A DNA stretch of 64,000 nt from Nocardioides anomalus (GCF_011046535.1 NZ_CP049257.1:2852001-2916000); one strand, 5' to 3'. Shown: positions 33,879 to 46,843, counted from the first letter of the stretch. Translations and numbers: made by a program. Notes: generated by a model not told the origin, from the letters alone.

Positions 33879-33980
33879 CCCCGACCGGGTCCCGCTGTCA
33901 AGGACGAATCACTCGGGCCGAAGGCCCCCGCCGTTCGCCGCTTGCGGCGCCGAAGGCGTCCTTGACAGCGGGAGTCGGGG
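33879..33980. repeat. Branched inverted repeat IR-4
   Basis: A perfect 16-bp stem joins 33891-33906 (starts CCCGCTGTCAAGG) to 33957-33972. Outside it, CCCCGAC (33879-33885) pairs with GTCGGGG (33974-33980). Inside the 50-base loop are two perfect hairpins, GGGCC-GAA-GGCCC (33915-33927) and CGCCGC-TT-GCGGCG (33936-33949). The whole would fold as a multibranched, cloverleaf-like structure. Confidence 0.8.
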
Positions 33981-34059
33981 TGGTGAGCGCGCGGCCGCAA
34001 CGCAATTGATCACACCAACAAGCAAGAAGCGCCGACGGGGAGGCGAGATCCGAGGGCCT

Positions 34060-34377
34060 TCAGAGCAGCAACAGCACGCCGGTCACCAGCAGTGCGGCGA
34101 CGCCGAGGAGGCCGCAGCCGAGCACGACGTAGGTCTGAGCACGCTCCCGGAAGGCCGAGGCGGAGGGTCGGAGCTCGTCGGCGGGGACCGCTTCGGGCAT
34201 GACCAGCGTCTCCACGGCCGAGCGGGCGGCGGCCAGGCGGGCGTCGACCTTGGCCGCGACGGTGCCGGCCGGCGCGGGCGCCGCGGAGTCGAGCTGGCGG
34301 CCCGCCCAGAGCAGGCGGGAGCCGGTGTAGAGCAGGGCGAGCAGGACGACGGCACCGAGGACGAGGAGGGGGATCAC
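34060..34377 (-). CDS. Small membrane protein, unknown function
   Basis: A 105-residue protein with membrane segments at both ends (IPLLVLGAVVLLALLYTG and YVVLGCGLLGVAALLVTGVLLLL) joined by a soluble helical loop with AAKVDARLAAARSAVETLV. GTG start. I recognise no family. It follows the MFS gene in the same direction, 51 bp after its stop. Confidence 0.72.
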   Translation of the reverse strand: MIPLLVLGAVVLLALLYTGSRLLWAGRQLDSAAPAPAGTVAAKVDARLAAARSAVETLVMPEAVPADELRPSASAFRERAQTYVVLGCGLLGVAALLVTGVLLLL

Positions 34378-34428
34378 CCGCCCACGGTGCCCAGATCGGC
34401 TGGGGCGTTCAAGGCGGAGCGCCGAGGC

Positions 34429-35583
34429 TCAGGCAGAGGTGGCCGAGGTCACGGCGGGCGTGCGGGAGGCGAAGACGGTGAGGGCCGCGGGGAGCATCAG
34501 GAAGGCCACGGCGAGGAGCGCGTCGAGGGTGCCGACGTGGTCGCCCAGCCAGCCCAGGAGCGGGGGGCCGCCGAGGAAGGCGCCGTAGCCGATGGTGGAG
34601 ACGACCGAGACGCGGGCGGCGGCGCGGGTGGGGTCGTCGGCGGCGGCGGACATGCCGACGGGGAAGCCGAGGGCGGCGCCGAGGCCCCACACCAGGATGC
34701 CGAGGCCGACGACGACGGGGTGCGAGCCCAGGACGACGAGCAGGATGCCGGCGGCCGCGGCGACGGTGGTGACCCAGAGGACGGGCGCGCGACCCCAGCG
34801 GTCCAGGACGACGGGGCCGGTGAGGCGGCCGACGGTCATGGCGCACACGAAGAGCGCGTAGCCGCTGACGCCGACCCAGTGGGCCACGTCGTAGCCGTCG
34901 ATGAGGGCCAGGGAGAGCCAGTCGTTGGCCGTGCCCTCGACGACGGCGAAGGCCAGCACCATCACGCCGATTGCCAGCACCCGCGGCTCGCGCCAGGCGG
35001 AGAGGCCGCGCTCGGTGGGGGCGCTCTCGAGCGCGGGCAGGAAGGAGCCGGTGCCGCGCGAGACCGCGACGCCGGCCACGACGGAGAGCACGCCGAGGTG
35101 GACCGGGAGCGGCACGTGCAGCGCGGCGGCCGGTACGCCGACGGCAGCGCCGGCGATCGAGCCGAAGGACCAGGCCGCGTGGAAGCGGGGCATGATCGAG
35201 CGGCGCAGCCCGCGCTCGACTTCGGCGCCCTCGACGTTCATGGCCACGTCCCACACGCCGGTGCCGATGCCGAAGACGAACAGGCCGGCTCCGGCCAGCG
35301 GGACCGAGCCCAGGGCCGCGCCGGTGCCGCCGACGATGAGCCCGATGCCGTCGGCGACCACGCCGAGGCGGACCACCCAGCCGGCGGAGTGGCGGTGGAT
35401 GAGGAAGCCGGCCGAGGGCAGGGCCAGCACCGAGCCGAACGCGATGCACAGCAGCAGCAGCCCGAGCGCGCCGTTGCCGAGGTCGAGGCCCGAGCGCAGG
35501 TCGGGCACGCGCGCGACCAGCGAGGCCATGAGCAGGCCGTTGAGCGCGAAGACGAGGACGACGGCGTTCCGGGCGGCCAGCAC
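34429..35583 (-). CDS. MFS transporter
   Basis: A 384-residue protein with 12 predicted membrane segments. It has ALNGLLMASLVARVPDLRSGL, then LFVFGIGTGVWDVAMNVEG and RSIMPRFHAAWSFGSIAGA, the pattern of the short YbjJ/FucP-like MFS group. The substrate is unknown. GTG start. It lies 23 bp downstream of the DUF2550 gene that ends the ATP synthase cluster and may be read from the same transcript. Confidence 0.88.
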   Translation of the reverse strand: MLAARNAVVLVFALNGLLMASLVARVPDLRSGLDLGNGALGLLLLCIAFGSVLALPSAGFLIHRHSAGWVVRLGVVADGIGLIVGGTGAALGSVPLAGAGLFVFGIGTGVWDVAMNVEGAEVERGLRRSIMPRFHAAWSFGSIAGAAVGVPAAALHVPLPVHLGVLSVVAGVAVSRGTGSFLPALESAPTERGLSAWREPRVLAIGVMVLAFAVVEGTANDWLSLALIDGYDVAHWVGVSGYALFVCAMTVGRLTGPVVLDRWGRAPVLWVTTVAAAAGILLVVLGSHPVVVGLGILVWGLGAALGFPVGMSAAADDPTRAAARVSVVSTIGYGAFLGGPPLLGWLGDHVGTLDALLAVAFLMLPAALTVFASRTPAVTSATSA

Positions 35584-35606
35584 GTGGGCGGGTGGGGCAG
35601 CGGGGC

Positions 35607-36050
35607 TCAGCGCGACCAGTCCGTCCCGGGCGGCCGGGCCTCGAGCCAGGCCTGGAAGCCGGTGAGCGAGGCGCGGCTCATGGCCAGCTCGACCGGCCCC
35701 TCGGGCGAGGTGCAGTCGACGACGACGTGGTCGGGGTAGAGCACGGTCCGCTCCACCCCCTCCGGGTCACGTACGTCGTCGTAGGTCAGCGCCGCGCGGT
35801 GCCACGCGCACTTCGGGCGCGGGGACAGCGTGAAGATGCGGAACCACTGCAGGTCCTCGCCGGAGTAGCGGCCCAGGCCCAGGAGCCAGCCGCGGCCGGG
35901 CTCCTGGCCCGGCCGCATGCGGTGACTCAGCTCGAAGGTGCCCCCGTTCCGGGCCAGCACCCTTCGGCGCACGACGAGCGCGAGACCGTAGAGCAGGACG
36001 AGGAGCACCACGAGGCCGGCTGCGTCCAGCAGCTCCAACCAGAGCGGCAC
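35607..36050 (-). CDS. DUF2550 domain-containing protein
   Basis: A 147-residue protein with one N-terminal membrane segment (LLDAAGLVVLLVLLYGLAL), then the DUF2550 body: GRGWLLGLGRYSGEDLQWFRIFTLSPRPKCAWHRAAL and CTSPEGPVELAMSRASLTGFQAWLEARP. This family is found directly after atpC in many actinobacteria, as here (48 bp). The function is unknown. Confidence 0.92.
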   Translation of the reverse strand: MPLWLELLDAAGLVVLLVLLYGLALVVRRRVLARNGGTFELSHRMRPGQEPGRGWLLGLGRYSGEDLQWFRIFTLSPRPKCAWHRAALTYDDVRDPEGVERTVLYPDHVVVDCTSPEGPVELAMSRASLTGFQAWLEARPPGTDWSR

Positions 36051-36098
36051 TCCCCCATCCTTCCAGCCCAGCCCAGCACGGGGCCGGGGACTCCCCCG

Positions 36099-36497
36099 CT
36101 AGGAGGAGCTCGAGTCCTTCTCCACCAGGCGCAGGCGGGCCTCGGCGAGCCGAACCGCCCGCTCCTGCTGTTCGCCGCCGTCGCCGGACCGGGCCTCCTC
36201 GAGCTGCGAGCGCGCCTCGTTGACGTCGACCTCGCTCGCCAGCTCGACCCGCTCGGCCAGGATCGACACCCGGTCGTGCGCGACCGAGAGGAACCCGCCG
36301 TCGGTCACCGCGAAGACGGACTCGCCGTCCTCCGGGGTGATCTCGACGATCGCCTCGGCCAGGACCGAGAGGACCGGTGAGTGGCCCCGGAGGATGCCGA
36401 TGTCACCGTCGACGGTCTTGGCCGAGACCATGGTCGCCGTGCCGGACCAGACGGTCCGGTCGGCGGCCACCAGCTCGACCGTGAGTGCGTCAGCCAT
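36099..36497 (-). CDS. atpC: F1Fo ATP synthase subunit epsilon
   Basis: A 132-residue central-stalk subunit. The N-terminal beta-sandwich has VELVAADRTVWSGTATMVSAKTVDGDIGILRGHSPVLSVL, and a C-terminal helical hairpin carries the VNEARSQLEEARSG segment. It couples rotation to catalysis and can inhibit ATP hydrolysis. Last structural gene of the atp operon, 15 bp after atpD. Confidence 0.97.
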   Translation of the reverse strand: MADALTVELVAADRTVWSGTATMVSAKTVDGDIGILRGHSPVLSVLAEAIVEITPEDGESVFAVTDGGFLSVAHDRVSILAERVELASEVDVNEARSQLEEARSGDGGEQQERAVRLAEARLRLVEKDSSSS

Positions 36498-36512
36498 GTC
36501 TCAGCAGCCCGA

Positions 36513-37988
<1,476 letters not shown>

Positions 37989-38903
37989 CTACTGGGCTTC
38001 TGCCTGGGCGTCCGCGAGCGCGTTCACGCCGCCGACGATCTCGCTGATCTCCTGGGTGATGCCGGCCTGACGGGCCTGGTTGGCCACCCGGGTGTACTTC
38101 TTGATGAGCTCGTCGGCGTTGTCGGTCGCCGACTTCATCGCCTTCTGGCGGGCCGCGAGCTCGGACGCCGCGGCCTGGAGCAGCGCGTAGAAGATCCGGC
38201 TCTGGACGTACTGCGGGAGCAGCGCGTCCAGCACCGCCTCCGCCGACGGCTCGAACTCGTAGAGCGGGAGGATCTCGTCGGCGGCGGGCTTCTCCTCGCC
38301 CTCCACCACCTCCAGCGGCAGCAGCCGCAGCGAGGTGGGCTCCTGGGTCAGCATCGACCGGAACCGCGTGTAGACGATGTGCACCTCGTCGACGTCACCC
38401 TCCTCGCCCGGGTCCTTGACGAAGGACTCGATGAGGGTCCGGCCGATCTCGGCGGCCACGTCGTACGACGGCTGGTCGCTGAAGCCGGTCCAGGACTGCA
38501 CGATCGGCCGCTGGCGGAACCGGTAGTACGCCTCGCCCTTGCGGCCGGTGATGTAGGTGTCGATCTCCTTGCCCTCCGAGCGCAGCCGCTCGTTGAGCCG
38601 CTCGGCCTCCTTGAGCACGCTGGAGGAGTAGGCGCCGGCGAGCCCGCGGTCGCTGGTGATGACCAGCACCGCCGCGCGCTTGGGGTCCTCCTCCTCCTTG
38701 GTCAGGGGATGGTTGGCGTTGGAGAACGTCGCCACCGCCGAGACCGCACGGGTCAGCTCACGGGCGTACGGCGCGGCCGCCTGAGCCCGCTGCTGCGCCT
38801 TGATGATCCGGGACGCAGCGATGAGCTCCATGGCGCGCGTGATCTTCTTCATCGACTCGGTCGACCTGATCCGCGCGCGGTACTCACGCAGCGAGAGAGC
38901 CAT
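37989..38903 (-). CDS. atpG: F1Fo ATP synthase subunit gamma
   Basis: A 304-residue rotor shaft. The N-terminal helix [32 protein letters not shown] and C-terminal helix [42 protein letters not shown] form the coiled coil. A Rossmann-like middle holds [21 protein letters not shown]. The internal acidic stretch [14 protein letters not shown] is an actinobacterial variation. It lies 6 bp after atpA. Confidence 0.97.
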   Translation of the reverse strand: MALSLREYRARIRSTESMKKITRAMELIAASRIIKAQQRAQAAAPYARELTRAVSAVATFSNANHPLTKEEEDPKRAAVLVITSDRGLAGAYSSSVLKEAERLNERLRSEGKEIDTYITGRKGEAYYRFRQRPIVQSWTGFSDQPSYDVAAEIGRTLIESFVKDPGEEGDVDEVHIVYTRFRSMLTQEPTSLRLLPLEVVEGEEKPAADEILPLYEFEPSAEAVLDALLPQYVQSRIFYALLQAAASELAARQKAMKSATDNADELIKKYTRVANQARQAGITQEISEIVGGVNALADAQAEAQ

Positions 38904-38909
38904 GTGCCG

Positions 38910-40553
<1,644 letters not shown>

Positions 40554-40597
40554 GTTCCTGCCTCTTCCCTTGGGGTGTTCGTTCAGGTCTGGGTGGG

Positions 40598-41401
40598 TCA
40601 GCCGGCCAGTCGCCGGCGGGCGTCGTCGAGCCGGTTGGCCACGGTGCCGTCGATGACGTCGTCACCGATCTCGACCCGCAGGCCGCCGATCAGCTCGGGG
40701 TCGACGACCACGTGCAGCTGGATGTCGCGGGCGTACTGCTTCTTCAGTGCCGCGACCAGCCGCTGCTGCTCGTCAGCGGTGAGCTCCCGCGCGGTGTGCA
40801 CGGTGGCGACACCCTCGTCGAGCGCCTCGGCCGCGAGGTCGAGGTACTCCTGGAGGGCGCTCTCGACGGTACCGCGCCCGCGGGTCACGGCCTGACCGAC
40901 GAGCACCTCGGTCGCCGGCAGCGTCTTGCCGCCGAGCAGGCCGAGCAGCAGCGCGCTGCGGTCGGCCGCCGAGCGCGAGTGGTCCGACAGCGCACCCCGC
41001 AGCGCCACGTCGTGGGCCACGATCTGCTTGACCGAGAAGAGCTCGTCGCCGACCTGGTTGCCCTGGGCGCCGGCCGAGCGGACGGTGGCGGCCACCGCCA
41101 CCTGCTCGAGCGCGTCGGGCAGGTCGTTGCCGGAGATCCAGCGCCGGCTGGCCGCGTCCGCGACCAGCGCCAGGGCCGGTTCGTCGAGGGCGTTGCCGAA
41201 CACCGCCCGGGCGAGCCCGGACTTGGCCTCGGGCTCGACCGAGCTGTCGGTCATGGCCCGCCGCAGGGCCGCGTCGCGGCGCACCACGTCGGCCACGCCG
41301 AACAGCTGGCTGCCCAGGGTCGCCGCGTCCGCGAGCGTGCGCGTCCCGGTGGCCTGCTGGCTCAGCTCGGCCAGCGCGTCGGCTGAGGCTCCGCGCAGCA
41401 T
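40598..41401 (-). CDS. atpH: F1Fo ATP synthase subunit delta
   Basis: A 267-residue stator subunit, longer than the ~180 residues of E. coli but like other actinobacterial delta chains, where an N-terminal helical part is extended. C-terminal block: [44 protein letters not shown]. It links the b subunits to alpha3beta3. Start and atpF stop overlap by one base. Confidence 0.96.
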   Translation of the reverse strand: MLRGASADALAELSQQATGTRTLADAATLGSQLFGVADVVRRDAALRRAMTDSSVEPEAKSGLARAVFGNALDEPALALVADAASRRWISGNDLPDALEQVAVAATVRSAGAQGNQVGDELFSVKQIVAHDVALRGALSDHSRSAADRSALLLGLLGGKTLPATEVLVGQAVTRGRGTVESALQEYLDLAAEALDEGVATVHTARELTADEQQRLVAALKKQYARDIQLHVVVDPELIGGLRVEIGDDVIDGTVANRLDDARRRLAG

Positions 41402-41991
41402 CAGGACGGCGCCCCGTTCCGCGCCGCCTTGCTGGTCTCGAGGGACTCGAGGTCGGCCAGGAAGCGGTCGACCACGCGACCGCTGCGCTCGTCGTCCTCC
41501 AGCGCCTCACCGACGATGCGGCCGGCCAGCGAGGTCGCCAGCGTGCCGACCTCGGCCCGCAGCGAGGTCAGGGCCTGCTGACGCTCGGCGGCGATCTGCG
41601 CCTGCGCCTGCTCCTTGATCCGCTGCTGCTCGGCCTGGGCCTGCTGCTTGGCCTCCTCGATGATCTGCTTGCCCTGCTCGTGGGCCTCCTCGCGGATGCG
41701 GGCGGCCTCCTTGCGGGCGTCGGCGATCTGGGCCTTGAACTCCGCCTCGGCCGAGTTCGCGTCCTTCTTGGCCTGCTCGGCCTCGGCGAACTCCTGCCGG
41801 ATGGCCTCCTGCCGCGCCGTCATCGCCTTGTTGATCGGCGGGATGACGTACTTGGTCAGGATGAAGAACACGAGCGCGAACGCAGCGAGCTCGACGAAGA
41901 ACGTCGCGTTCGGCACGAGGAAGTTGCTCTCCGTGCCGCCGCCACCGTCTTCGGCAGCGCTCACGACGAGCGCGGTGGTGAGGCTGTGCAT
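41401..41991 (-). CDS. atpF: F1Fo ATP synthase subunit b
   Basis: A 196-residue peripheral stalk subunit. One membrane segment (FVELAAFALVFFILTKYVI) is followed by PPINKAMTARQEAIRQEFAEAEQAKKDAN and a long coiled coil of Ala, Glu, Gln and Arg (IIEEAKQQAQAEQQRIKEQAQAQIAAERQQAL). It anchors delta to the a subunit. Overlaps atpH by one base. Confidence 0.97.
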   Translation of the reverse strand: MHSLTTALVVSAAEDGGGGTESNFLVPNATFFVELAAFALVFFILTKYVIPPINKAMTARQEAIRQEFAEAEQAKKDANSAEAEFKAQIADARKEAARIREEAHEQGKQIIEEAKQQAQAEQQRIKEQAQAQIAAERQQALTSLRAEVGTLATSLAGRIVGEALEDDERSGRVVDRFLADLESLETSKAARNGAPS

Positions 41992-42034
41992 CTGATGTCC
42001 TTCGGACTAGGGGTGGTTCAGCGGTGACGCGGGC

Positions 42035-42331
<297 letters not shown>

Positions 42332-42360
42332 TTACCTCTGGTGCGGTCCGGACCGGTCGG

Positions 42361-43239
42361 TCAGGACGCGGGAACGGGGGTCTTCTCCGCCGACTTGGCG
42401 TCGTGGCCGTGCTCCTCGGCGTGGTCGTCGCCGTGACCGGCACCGGCCATGGCGAAGTAGAGCACGGTCAGCAGGGCGAAGATGAAGGCCTGGATGCCGC
42501 CGATCGCCATGTCGAACAGCTTCCAGATCAGGTTCGGCGCCCACAGCACGTAGACCGGGAGCAGACCGATCAGCGCCAGCATGATGCCACCGGCGAAGAT
42601 GTTGCCGAAGAGTCGAAGCGCCAGGGTGACCGGCTTGATGAGCTCTTCGAGGATGTTGAGCGGCGCGAGCAGCGGGCCGTTGGCGAAGAAGTGGCCGAAG
42701 TAGCCCCGCGCGCCCTGCTGGCGGATGCCGTAGACCCAGACGCTGACCATGGTGAGCAGCGCGAGCGCGTAGGTCAGGTTGGTGTCGGCCGTCGGCGCCG
42801 GCGTCAGGTGCGTGTCGTGGTTGAGCTCGGTCGGCAGCAGCTCGAGCCAGTTGGCGAACAGGATGAAGAAGAACAGTGAGATCGCCAGCGGGGTGACGTA
42901 GGGGTGCACCTTGCCGAGGTTGTCCGCGACCTGCTCGTTGACCTGCTTGACGATCGCCTCCCAGAACAGCTGGAGCTTGGTGGGGACGTGGTCGTCGGGG
43001 TTGCGGGTCAGCGCGCGCTTGGCCAGGAAGCCGAGGAGCAGCACCGCGACGCCGGCGATGGCCGTCGTCCAGATCGTGTCGAGGTTGAAGGTCATGAAGC
43101 CGCGGCCGGCCGTGACGTGGTGCCCGATCTCGATCTCGGTGTTGCGCTTCTCGTCCGAGGTGAGGTTGAGGACGGTGCCGGTCGCCAGCGCCGCCACGAA
43201 CACCACGAGGCTCGCGATGCTGAGGTTACGCAGGGTCAT
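42361..43239 (-). CDS. atpB: F1Fo ATP synthase subunit a
   Basis: A 292-residue membrane protein forming the proton half-channels. The essential Arg is in VTLALRLFGNIFAGGIMLALIG, and the conserved Gln region is near FDMAIGGIQAFIFALLTVLYFAMA. A His/Asp/Glu-rich C-terminal tail (GHGDDHAEEHGHD) is unusual in charge density. Its start overlaps the atpI gene end by 14 bp. Confidence 0.97.
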   Translation of the reverse strand: MTLRNLSIASLVVFVAALATGTVLNLTSDEKRNTEIEIGHHVTAGRGFMTFNLDTIWTTAIAGVAVLLLGFLAKRALTRNPDDHVPTKLQLFWEAIVKQVNEQVADNLGKVHPYVTPLAISLFFFILFANWLELLPTELNHDTHLTPAPTADTNLTYALALLTMVSVWVYGIRQQGARGYFGHFFANGPLLAPLNILEELIKPVTLALRLFGNIFAGGIMLALIGLLPVYVLWAPNLIWKLFDMAIGGIQAFIFALLTVLYFAMAGAGHGDDHAEEHGHDAKSAEKTPVPAS

Positions 43240-43723
43240 CGCTCTTCAGCTCCTTCAGGAGGGTCAGGCTGGTCATCATCAGGGCGATCAGCCGGAACAC
43301 GGCCAGGCCCAGCAGCACGCCGATGCCGTCGGGCCACATCAGCACGGCGGCGCCCACGGCCACCACCGAGAGCAGCGCGAGGCGGGAGATCGTGGAGCGG
43401 ATCATCTGGCCCCGGCTCGGGTTCGAGCCGTTGGTGATGATCCGCAGCAGCCAGAACTCGGTGGCCAGGTGGTTGAGCAGGCCCAGCGCGACACCGATGG
43501 CCAGGGCGCCGGCGAGGCGCCACTCCCCCAGCTGGCCGATGATCCAGTACGACGCGACGGCCAGGCACAGGGCCACGGCGATGGTCTTGCGCTGGTCGCG
43601 CAGCACCCGGCCGACGGTGGCGCGGCCCTGGGGCAGCGCGGGCGCGGGTGCGTCCGAGGCGGCCTGCGGCTGCGCGAGGTCCTGGTCCTGCTGCGGCTCC
43701 TGCTCGAGGCGCTGCTCGGTCAT
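43226..43723 (-). CDS. ATP synthase-associated protein AtpI-like
   Basis: A 165-residue protein from ATG 43723. An acidic, Gln-rich N terminus of ~40 residues precedes four hydrophobic segments (TIAVALCLAVASYWII, RLAGALAIGVALGLLNHLATEFWLL, LALLSVVAVGAAVLMW, IGVLLGLAVFRLIALMM), typical of AtpI-like proteins upstream of atpB that help assemble the c ring. It overlaps atpB by 14 bp. Confidence 0.85.
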   Translation of the reverse strand: MTEQRLEQEPQQDQDLAQPQAASDAPAPALPQGRATVGRVLRDQRKTIAVALCLAVASYWIIGQLGEWRLAGALAIGVALGLLNHLATEFWLLRIITNGSNPSRGQMIRSTISRLALLSVVAVGAAVLMWPDGIGVLLGLAVFRLIALMMTSLTLLKELKSDDPA

Positions 43724-43765
43724 GCGGCCACCTCGATCCGGCTCTGGTCCTGGCACGACGGGGCG

Positions 43766-43978
43766 TCAGCGCGACGCGGCGCGGACGCGCACGGCGAAAC
43801 CGAGCGCACCGAGCGCCATCCCGAGGAAGACACCGACGACCGTGAACGCCGGGCTCGTGCCCGCAGCGCTGTCGATCCAGAGGCCGAGCAGCGTGCCGAC
43901 CACGATCGCACCGACGAGGAGGCCTCCGAGACCGATGAGGTCACGGCCACTGAGGCCGTCGCCGGAGGCTGCATCCAC
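43766..43978 (-). CDS. AtpZ/AtpI family protein
   Basis: A 70-residue protein with two membrane segments, DLIGLGGLLVGAIVVGTLLGLWIDSAAGTSP and FTVVGVFLGMALGALGFAVRV. The GxxLGxWIDxxxGTxP pattern is the AtpZ/AtpI signature. It probably aids ATP synthase assembly or Mg2+ supply. First gene of the atp operon, GTG start. Confidence 0.88.
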   Translation of the reverse strand: MDAASGDGLSGRDLIGLGGLLVGAIVVGTLLGLWIDSAAGTSPAFTVVGVFLGMALGALGFAVRVRAASR

Positions 43979-44086
43979 GCCGCGAACCTAACACGGCGCG
44001 CCCCTGCCCCGATCGGGTGAAGAGGGGCAGTCGTCATCGTCGGCGGCCGTCCTGGTCGAGGGTGGAACTGAGAGCGTCCTGAGTGC

Positions 44087-44104
44087 TTGTGAAAACTAGC
44101 ACAA
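44087..44104 (-). promoter_or_regulatory. Probable atp operon promoter/operator
   Basis: In the 164-bp gap before the atp operon, an AT-rich spot carries TTGTG-N8-CACAA (44087-44104). Inside it the bottom strand has TAGTTT (44093-44098), a possible -10. A 7-bp hairpin CTGCCCC/GGGGCAG (44004-44030) lies further down in the leader. The -35 is not obvious. Confidence 0.35.
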
Positions 44105-44142
44105 AGTCCCCGTGCGCTTGGAACCGGGGTCGGCCTACCCTC

Positions 44143-45282
44143 TCAGTCCCGCTCGGCCGCCTGCAAGCGGGGGCCACGCAGCCGCGGCAGGAGGAAGGTC
44201 AGCACGATCGTCACCAGCGTCCCGGCCAGGAGGGCGGCGACCACCCACATGCCGCTGTAAAGGCTGGCCAGCACGGTGCCGAAGGCCACCAGCCCGGCCC
44301 ACAGCCACATGATCAGCACCGCGCGGCGCTGGCTGTGGCCGATCTCGAGCATCCGGTGGTGCAGGTGCTGCTTGTCCGCCGCCATCGGCGAGCGCCCGGC
44401 CCGGGTGCGGCGCACCACGGCCAGGATCAGGTCGGCCAGCGGCACGATGAGCAGCGAGACCGGGAGCAGCACCGGCAGCAGGGTGGGCAGCAGGCTGGCC
44501 GACGAGCCGCCGCCGCCCTTGCTGAGCTGGTCGGGCGAGAACTGGCCCGAGAGCGTGACCGCGCTGGCCGAGAGGACCAGCCCGATGAGCATCGACCCGC
44601 TGTCGCCCATGAACAGCCGCGCCGGGTGGAAGTTGTGGACCAGGAACCCGGCGCAGGCCCCGGCCAGCGCGACGCTGAGGAACGCCGCGGTGGTGGCCCG
44701 CTCGGTGCCGTTGGCCACGGTCAGGGAGTAGCAGAAGACGAAGAAGGCCAGCGCGCCGATGCCGACCACCCCGGCGGCCAGCCCGTCGAGGCCGTCGACG
44801 AAGTTGACCGCGTTCATCGTCGCCACGACCAGGAGCCCGGCCAGCAGCTGCCCCTGCGCGTTGTCGACGGAGTAGACCTGGCCCTGGGCGTCGGTGAAGA
44901 ACACGAACTGGATGCCGAAGGCGACCAGGAACCCCGCGGCCAGGACCTGCCCGCCCAGCTTGGTCAGCGCGTCGAGCTCGAACAGGTCGTCGAGCACGCC
45001 CACCGCGCAGATGAGGCAGCCCGCGATGAGCACGATCCCCGCGTCGCGGAAGACGAAGGGGCCGCTGAGGGAGAGGAACGGGAGCTCGCGGGCCACGAGG
45101 TACGCCGCGACCAGGCCGCCGAGCATGGCCAGGCCCCCGAGGTACGGGATCGGCTCGTCGTGCACGTCACGGTCGCGGACCCGGGCCACCGCGCCGGAGC
45201 GCAGGGCGATCTCGCGGGCGATGACCGTGAGCAGGTAGGTGACCGCGAAGGCCACCAGGAAGACGAGGACGTACTCCCTCAC
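44143..45282 (-). CDS. WecA/TagO-like undecaprenyl-phosphate phosphosugar transferase
   Basis: A 379-residue protein with about 11 membrane segments of the MraY/WecA family. The motifs are [30 protein letters not shown] (DDxxD-like), [15 protein letters not shown] with the catalytic Asp, [16 protein letters not shown], and the sugar-recognition [14 protein letters not shown]. It starts polymer synthesis (arabinogalactan linker, teichoic acid or similar) by adding GlcNAc-1-P to the lipid carrier. GTG start, 4-bp GTGA overlap with tsaC. Confidence 0.92.
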   Translation of the reverse strand: MREYVLVFLVAFAVTYLLTVIAREIALRSGAVARVRDRDVHDEPIPYLGGLAMLGGLVAAYLVARELPFLSLSGPFVFRDAGIVLIAGCLICAVGVLDDLFELDALTKLGGQVLAAGFLVAFGIQFVFFTDAQGQVYSVDNAQGQLLAGLLVVATMNAVNFVDGLDGLAAGVVGIGALAFFVFCYSLTVANGTERATTAAFLSVALAGACAGFLVHNFHPARLFMGDSGSMLIGLVLSASAVTLSGQFSPDQLSKGGGGSSASLLPTLLPVLLPVSLLIVPLADLILAVVRRTRAGRSPMAADKQHLHHRMLEIGHSQRRAVLIMWLWAGLVAFGTVLASLYSGMWVVAALLAGTLVTIVLTFLLPRLRGPRLQAAERD

Positions 45283-46013
45283 TCCGCCGGGCTCTCCCCG
45301 CCGGCGGGCTCGTCCTCCTGGTCGGGGCCGTCCGGCGCCGCCGCGGCGTCCGGATCCGGCAGGGGGTGGCCGAGCGGCTCGAGGACCTCGTTGAGCCGGG
45401 CCACGCTGATCGCGCCGACCCGCAGGACGCGGCCCGGGGTGGTGGTGGCGTCGACGATCGTGGAGGCCTCGCCGCCGGGCGACGTACCGCCGTCGACGAA
45501 GATGTCGACGTCGTCGCCGAGCATCTCCTCCGCCTGATCGACGTCGGTGGCGGCCGGGCGGCCGGTCAGGTTGGCCGAGCTGACCGCGAGCGGCCCGGTG
45601 CGGTTGAGCACCTCGAGCGCCACGTCGTGGTCGGGCATCCGGACCGCGACCGTGCCGCGGGTGTCGCCGAGGTCCCACTGGAGCGAGGTGTGGGCGTGGC
45701 AGACCAGGGTGAGCGCCCCGGGCCAGAACTCCTCGACCAGGCGCCGGGCCCAGGCCGGCACCTTGACGGCGAGGGCGTCGAGCGTGGTGGGCGCCGAGAC
45801 GAGCACCGGCGGCGGCATGTCGCGGCCGCGGCCCTTGCTGTCGAGCAGCTCCTGCACGGCGTCCTTGTCGAAGGCGTCGGCGGCCAGGCCGTAGACGGTG
45901 TCGGTGGGCAGCACGACGAGCTCGCCACGCTGGATGGCGAGGCTCGCGGCCTCGACCGCGGCCTCGCGCTCCTCGTCGGTGGAGGTCGGGTAGCGCTGGG
46001 GCACGGAGGTCAT
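45279..46013 (-). CDS. tsaC: L-threonylcarbamoyladenylate synthase (Sua5/YrdC)
   Basis: A 244-residue YrdC-fold enzyme that makes threonylcarbamoyl-AMP for t6A37 in ANN-decoding tRNAs. Motifs: [33 protein letters not shown], the strand [12 protein letters not shown] and [14 protein letters not shown]. The C-terminal ~35 residues are acidic, low-complexity ([17 protein letters not shown]). It overlaps prmC and the downstream wecA-like gene by 4 bp each. Confidence 0.95.
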   Translation of the reverse strand: MTSVPQRYPTSTDEEREAAVEAASLAIQRGELVVLPTDTVYGLAADAFDKDAVQELLDSKGRGRDMPPPVLVSAPTTLDALAVKVPAWARRLVEEFWPGALTLVCHAHTSLQWDLGDTRGTVAVRMPDHDVALEVLNRTGPLAVSSANLTGRPAATDVDQAEEMLGDDVDIFVDGGTSPGGEASTIVDATTTPGRVLRVGAISVARLNEVLEPLGHPLPDPDAAAAPDGPDQEDEPAGGESPAE

Positions 46014-46843
46014 GGTGCCAGTCGCGCGGTGGTGAAGCGCGCACGGCCCGCGAGGTCGGTGTGGTCGCGGACCTCGCTCCACCGACCCGTGGCGGTCAGG
46101 ACGGCGGGCACCGCCTCGCCCTGGACGTCGGCGTGCTCGACCCCGAGCACGCCCCCGGGCCGCAGCAGCAGGGCCGCGCGGACGGCCAGTCGGCGGATGG
46201 CGTCGAGGCCGTCGTCGCCGGAGAACAGCGCCAGGTGCGGGTCGTGGTCGCGGGCCTCGGGCGCCACGGACTCCCAGGCCTCCAGCGGGACGTACGGCGG
46301 GTTGCAGACCACCACGTCGACGCCGCCGAGCAGGTCGTCGAAGGCCGTGAAGGCGTCCCCGAGCCGCAGGTCGACACCGGTGCCGGCCAGGTTGCGGGCG
46401 GCGTAGGCGTGCGCGGCCTCGTCGAGCTCGACGGCGTGCACCTCGACGTCGGGCGCCTCGTCCGCGACCGCCTTGGCGATGGCGCCCGAGCCCGTGCAGA
46501 GGTCGACCAGCACGCCGCCGTCCGGGGCCTGCTCGATGGCCCACCCGGCCAGCAGCTCGGTCTCGGGTCGGGGCGTGAACACGCCGGGACCGACCTCGAG
46601 CCGCACGTGCCGGAACCACGCCTCGCCCGTCAGGTGCTGCAGGGGCTCGCGGAGGGCCCGGCGCTCCAGCAGCCCGTCGTACGCCGCGAGCTCGCGTTCG
46701 CCCACCTCGTCCAGCAGGAACAACCGCCCCCGCGCGACGCCGACCACGTGCGCGAGGAGCTCCTCGGCGTCGTGCCGGGGGCTCGGCACGCCGGCGGCCT
46801 CCAGCCGCGCGGTCGCCGCGCCCAGCAGCGCCCGGGGCCTCAC
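46010..46843 (-). CDS. prmC: Peptide chain release factor N5-glutamine methyltransferase
   Basis: A 277-residue SAM-dependent methyltransferase that modifies the Gln of the GGQ motif in RF1/RF2. The SAM site is [16 protein letters not shown], and the catalytic NPPY is at 181-184. The N-terminal helical domain binds the release factor. Start overlaps prfA stop by GTGA (4 bp), coupling enzyme to its substrate. Confidence 0.96.
   Translation of the reverse strand: MRPRALLGAATARLEAAGVPSPRHDAEELLAHVVGVARGRLFLLDEVGERELAAYDGLLERRALREPLQHLTGEAWFRHVRLEVGPGVFTPRPETELLAGWAIEQAPDGGVLVDLCTGSGAIAKAVADEAPDVEVHAVELDEAAHAYAARNLAGTGVDLRLGDAFTAFDDLLGGVDVVVCNPPYVPLEAWESVAPEARDHDPHLALFSGDDGLDAIRRLAVRAALLLRPGGVLGVEHADVQGEAVPAVLTATGRWSEVRDHTDLAGRARFTTARLAP

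Larger units (their letters stand above)
33410..34059. other. 650-bp gene-free stretch full of inverted repeats
   Basis: No convincing gene lies between the adenosyltransferase gene and the small membrane protein gene; the ORFs here are low-complexity and run through palindromes. The stretch holds four consecutive inverted-repeat structures, listed separately. I see no transposase, no rho-independent T-run and no tRNA. Its local composition includes AT-richer patches around 33718-33793 and 33995-34030. Confidence 0.8.

Noticed and set aside
33451..33980. Inverted-repeat cluster, considered as an insertion sequence or integron site
   Set aside because: No transposase or integrase ORF is present and no target duplications are visible.
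33673..35739. 688-codon ORF across the palindromes and antisense to the MFS gene
   Set aside because: Low-complexity Gly/Ala/Arg/Asp translation, runs through inverted repeats and opposes a convincing MFS gene.
43205..43240. GGTTACGCAGGGTCATC at the atpB start, considered as a fifth EMC element
   Set aside because: Only the GGTTAC half matches and it lies inside coding sequence overlapping atpI.
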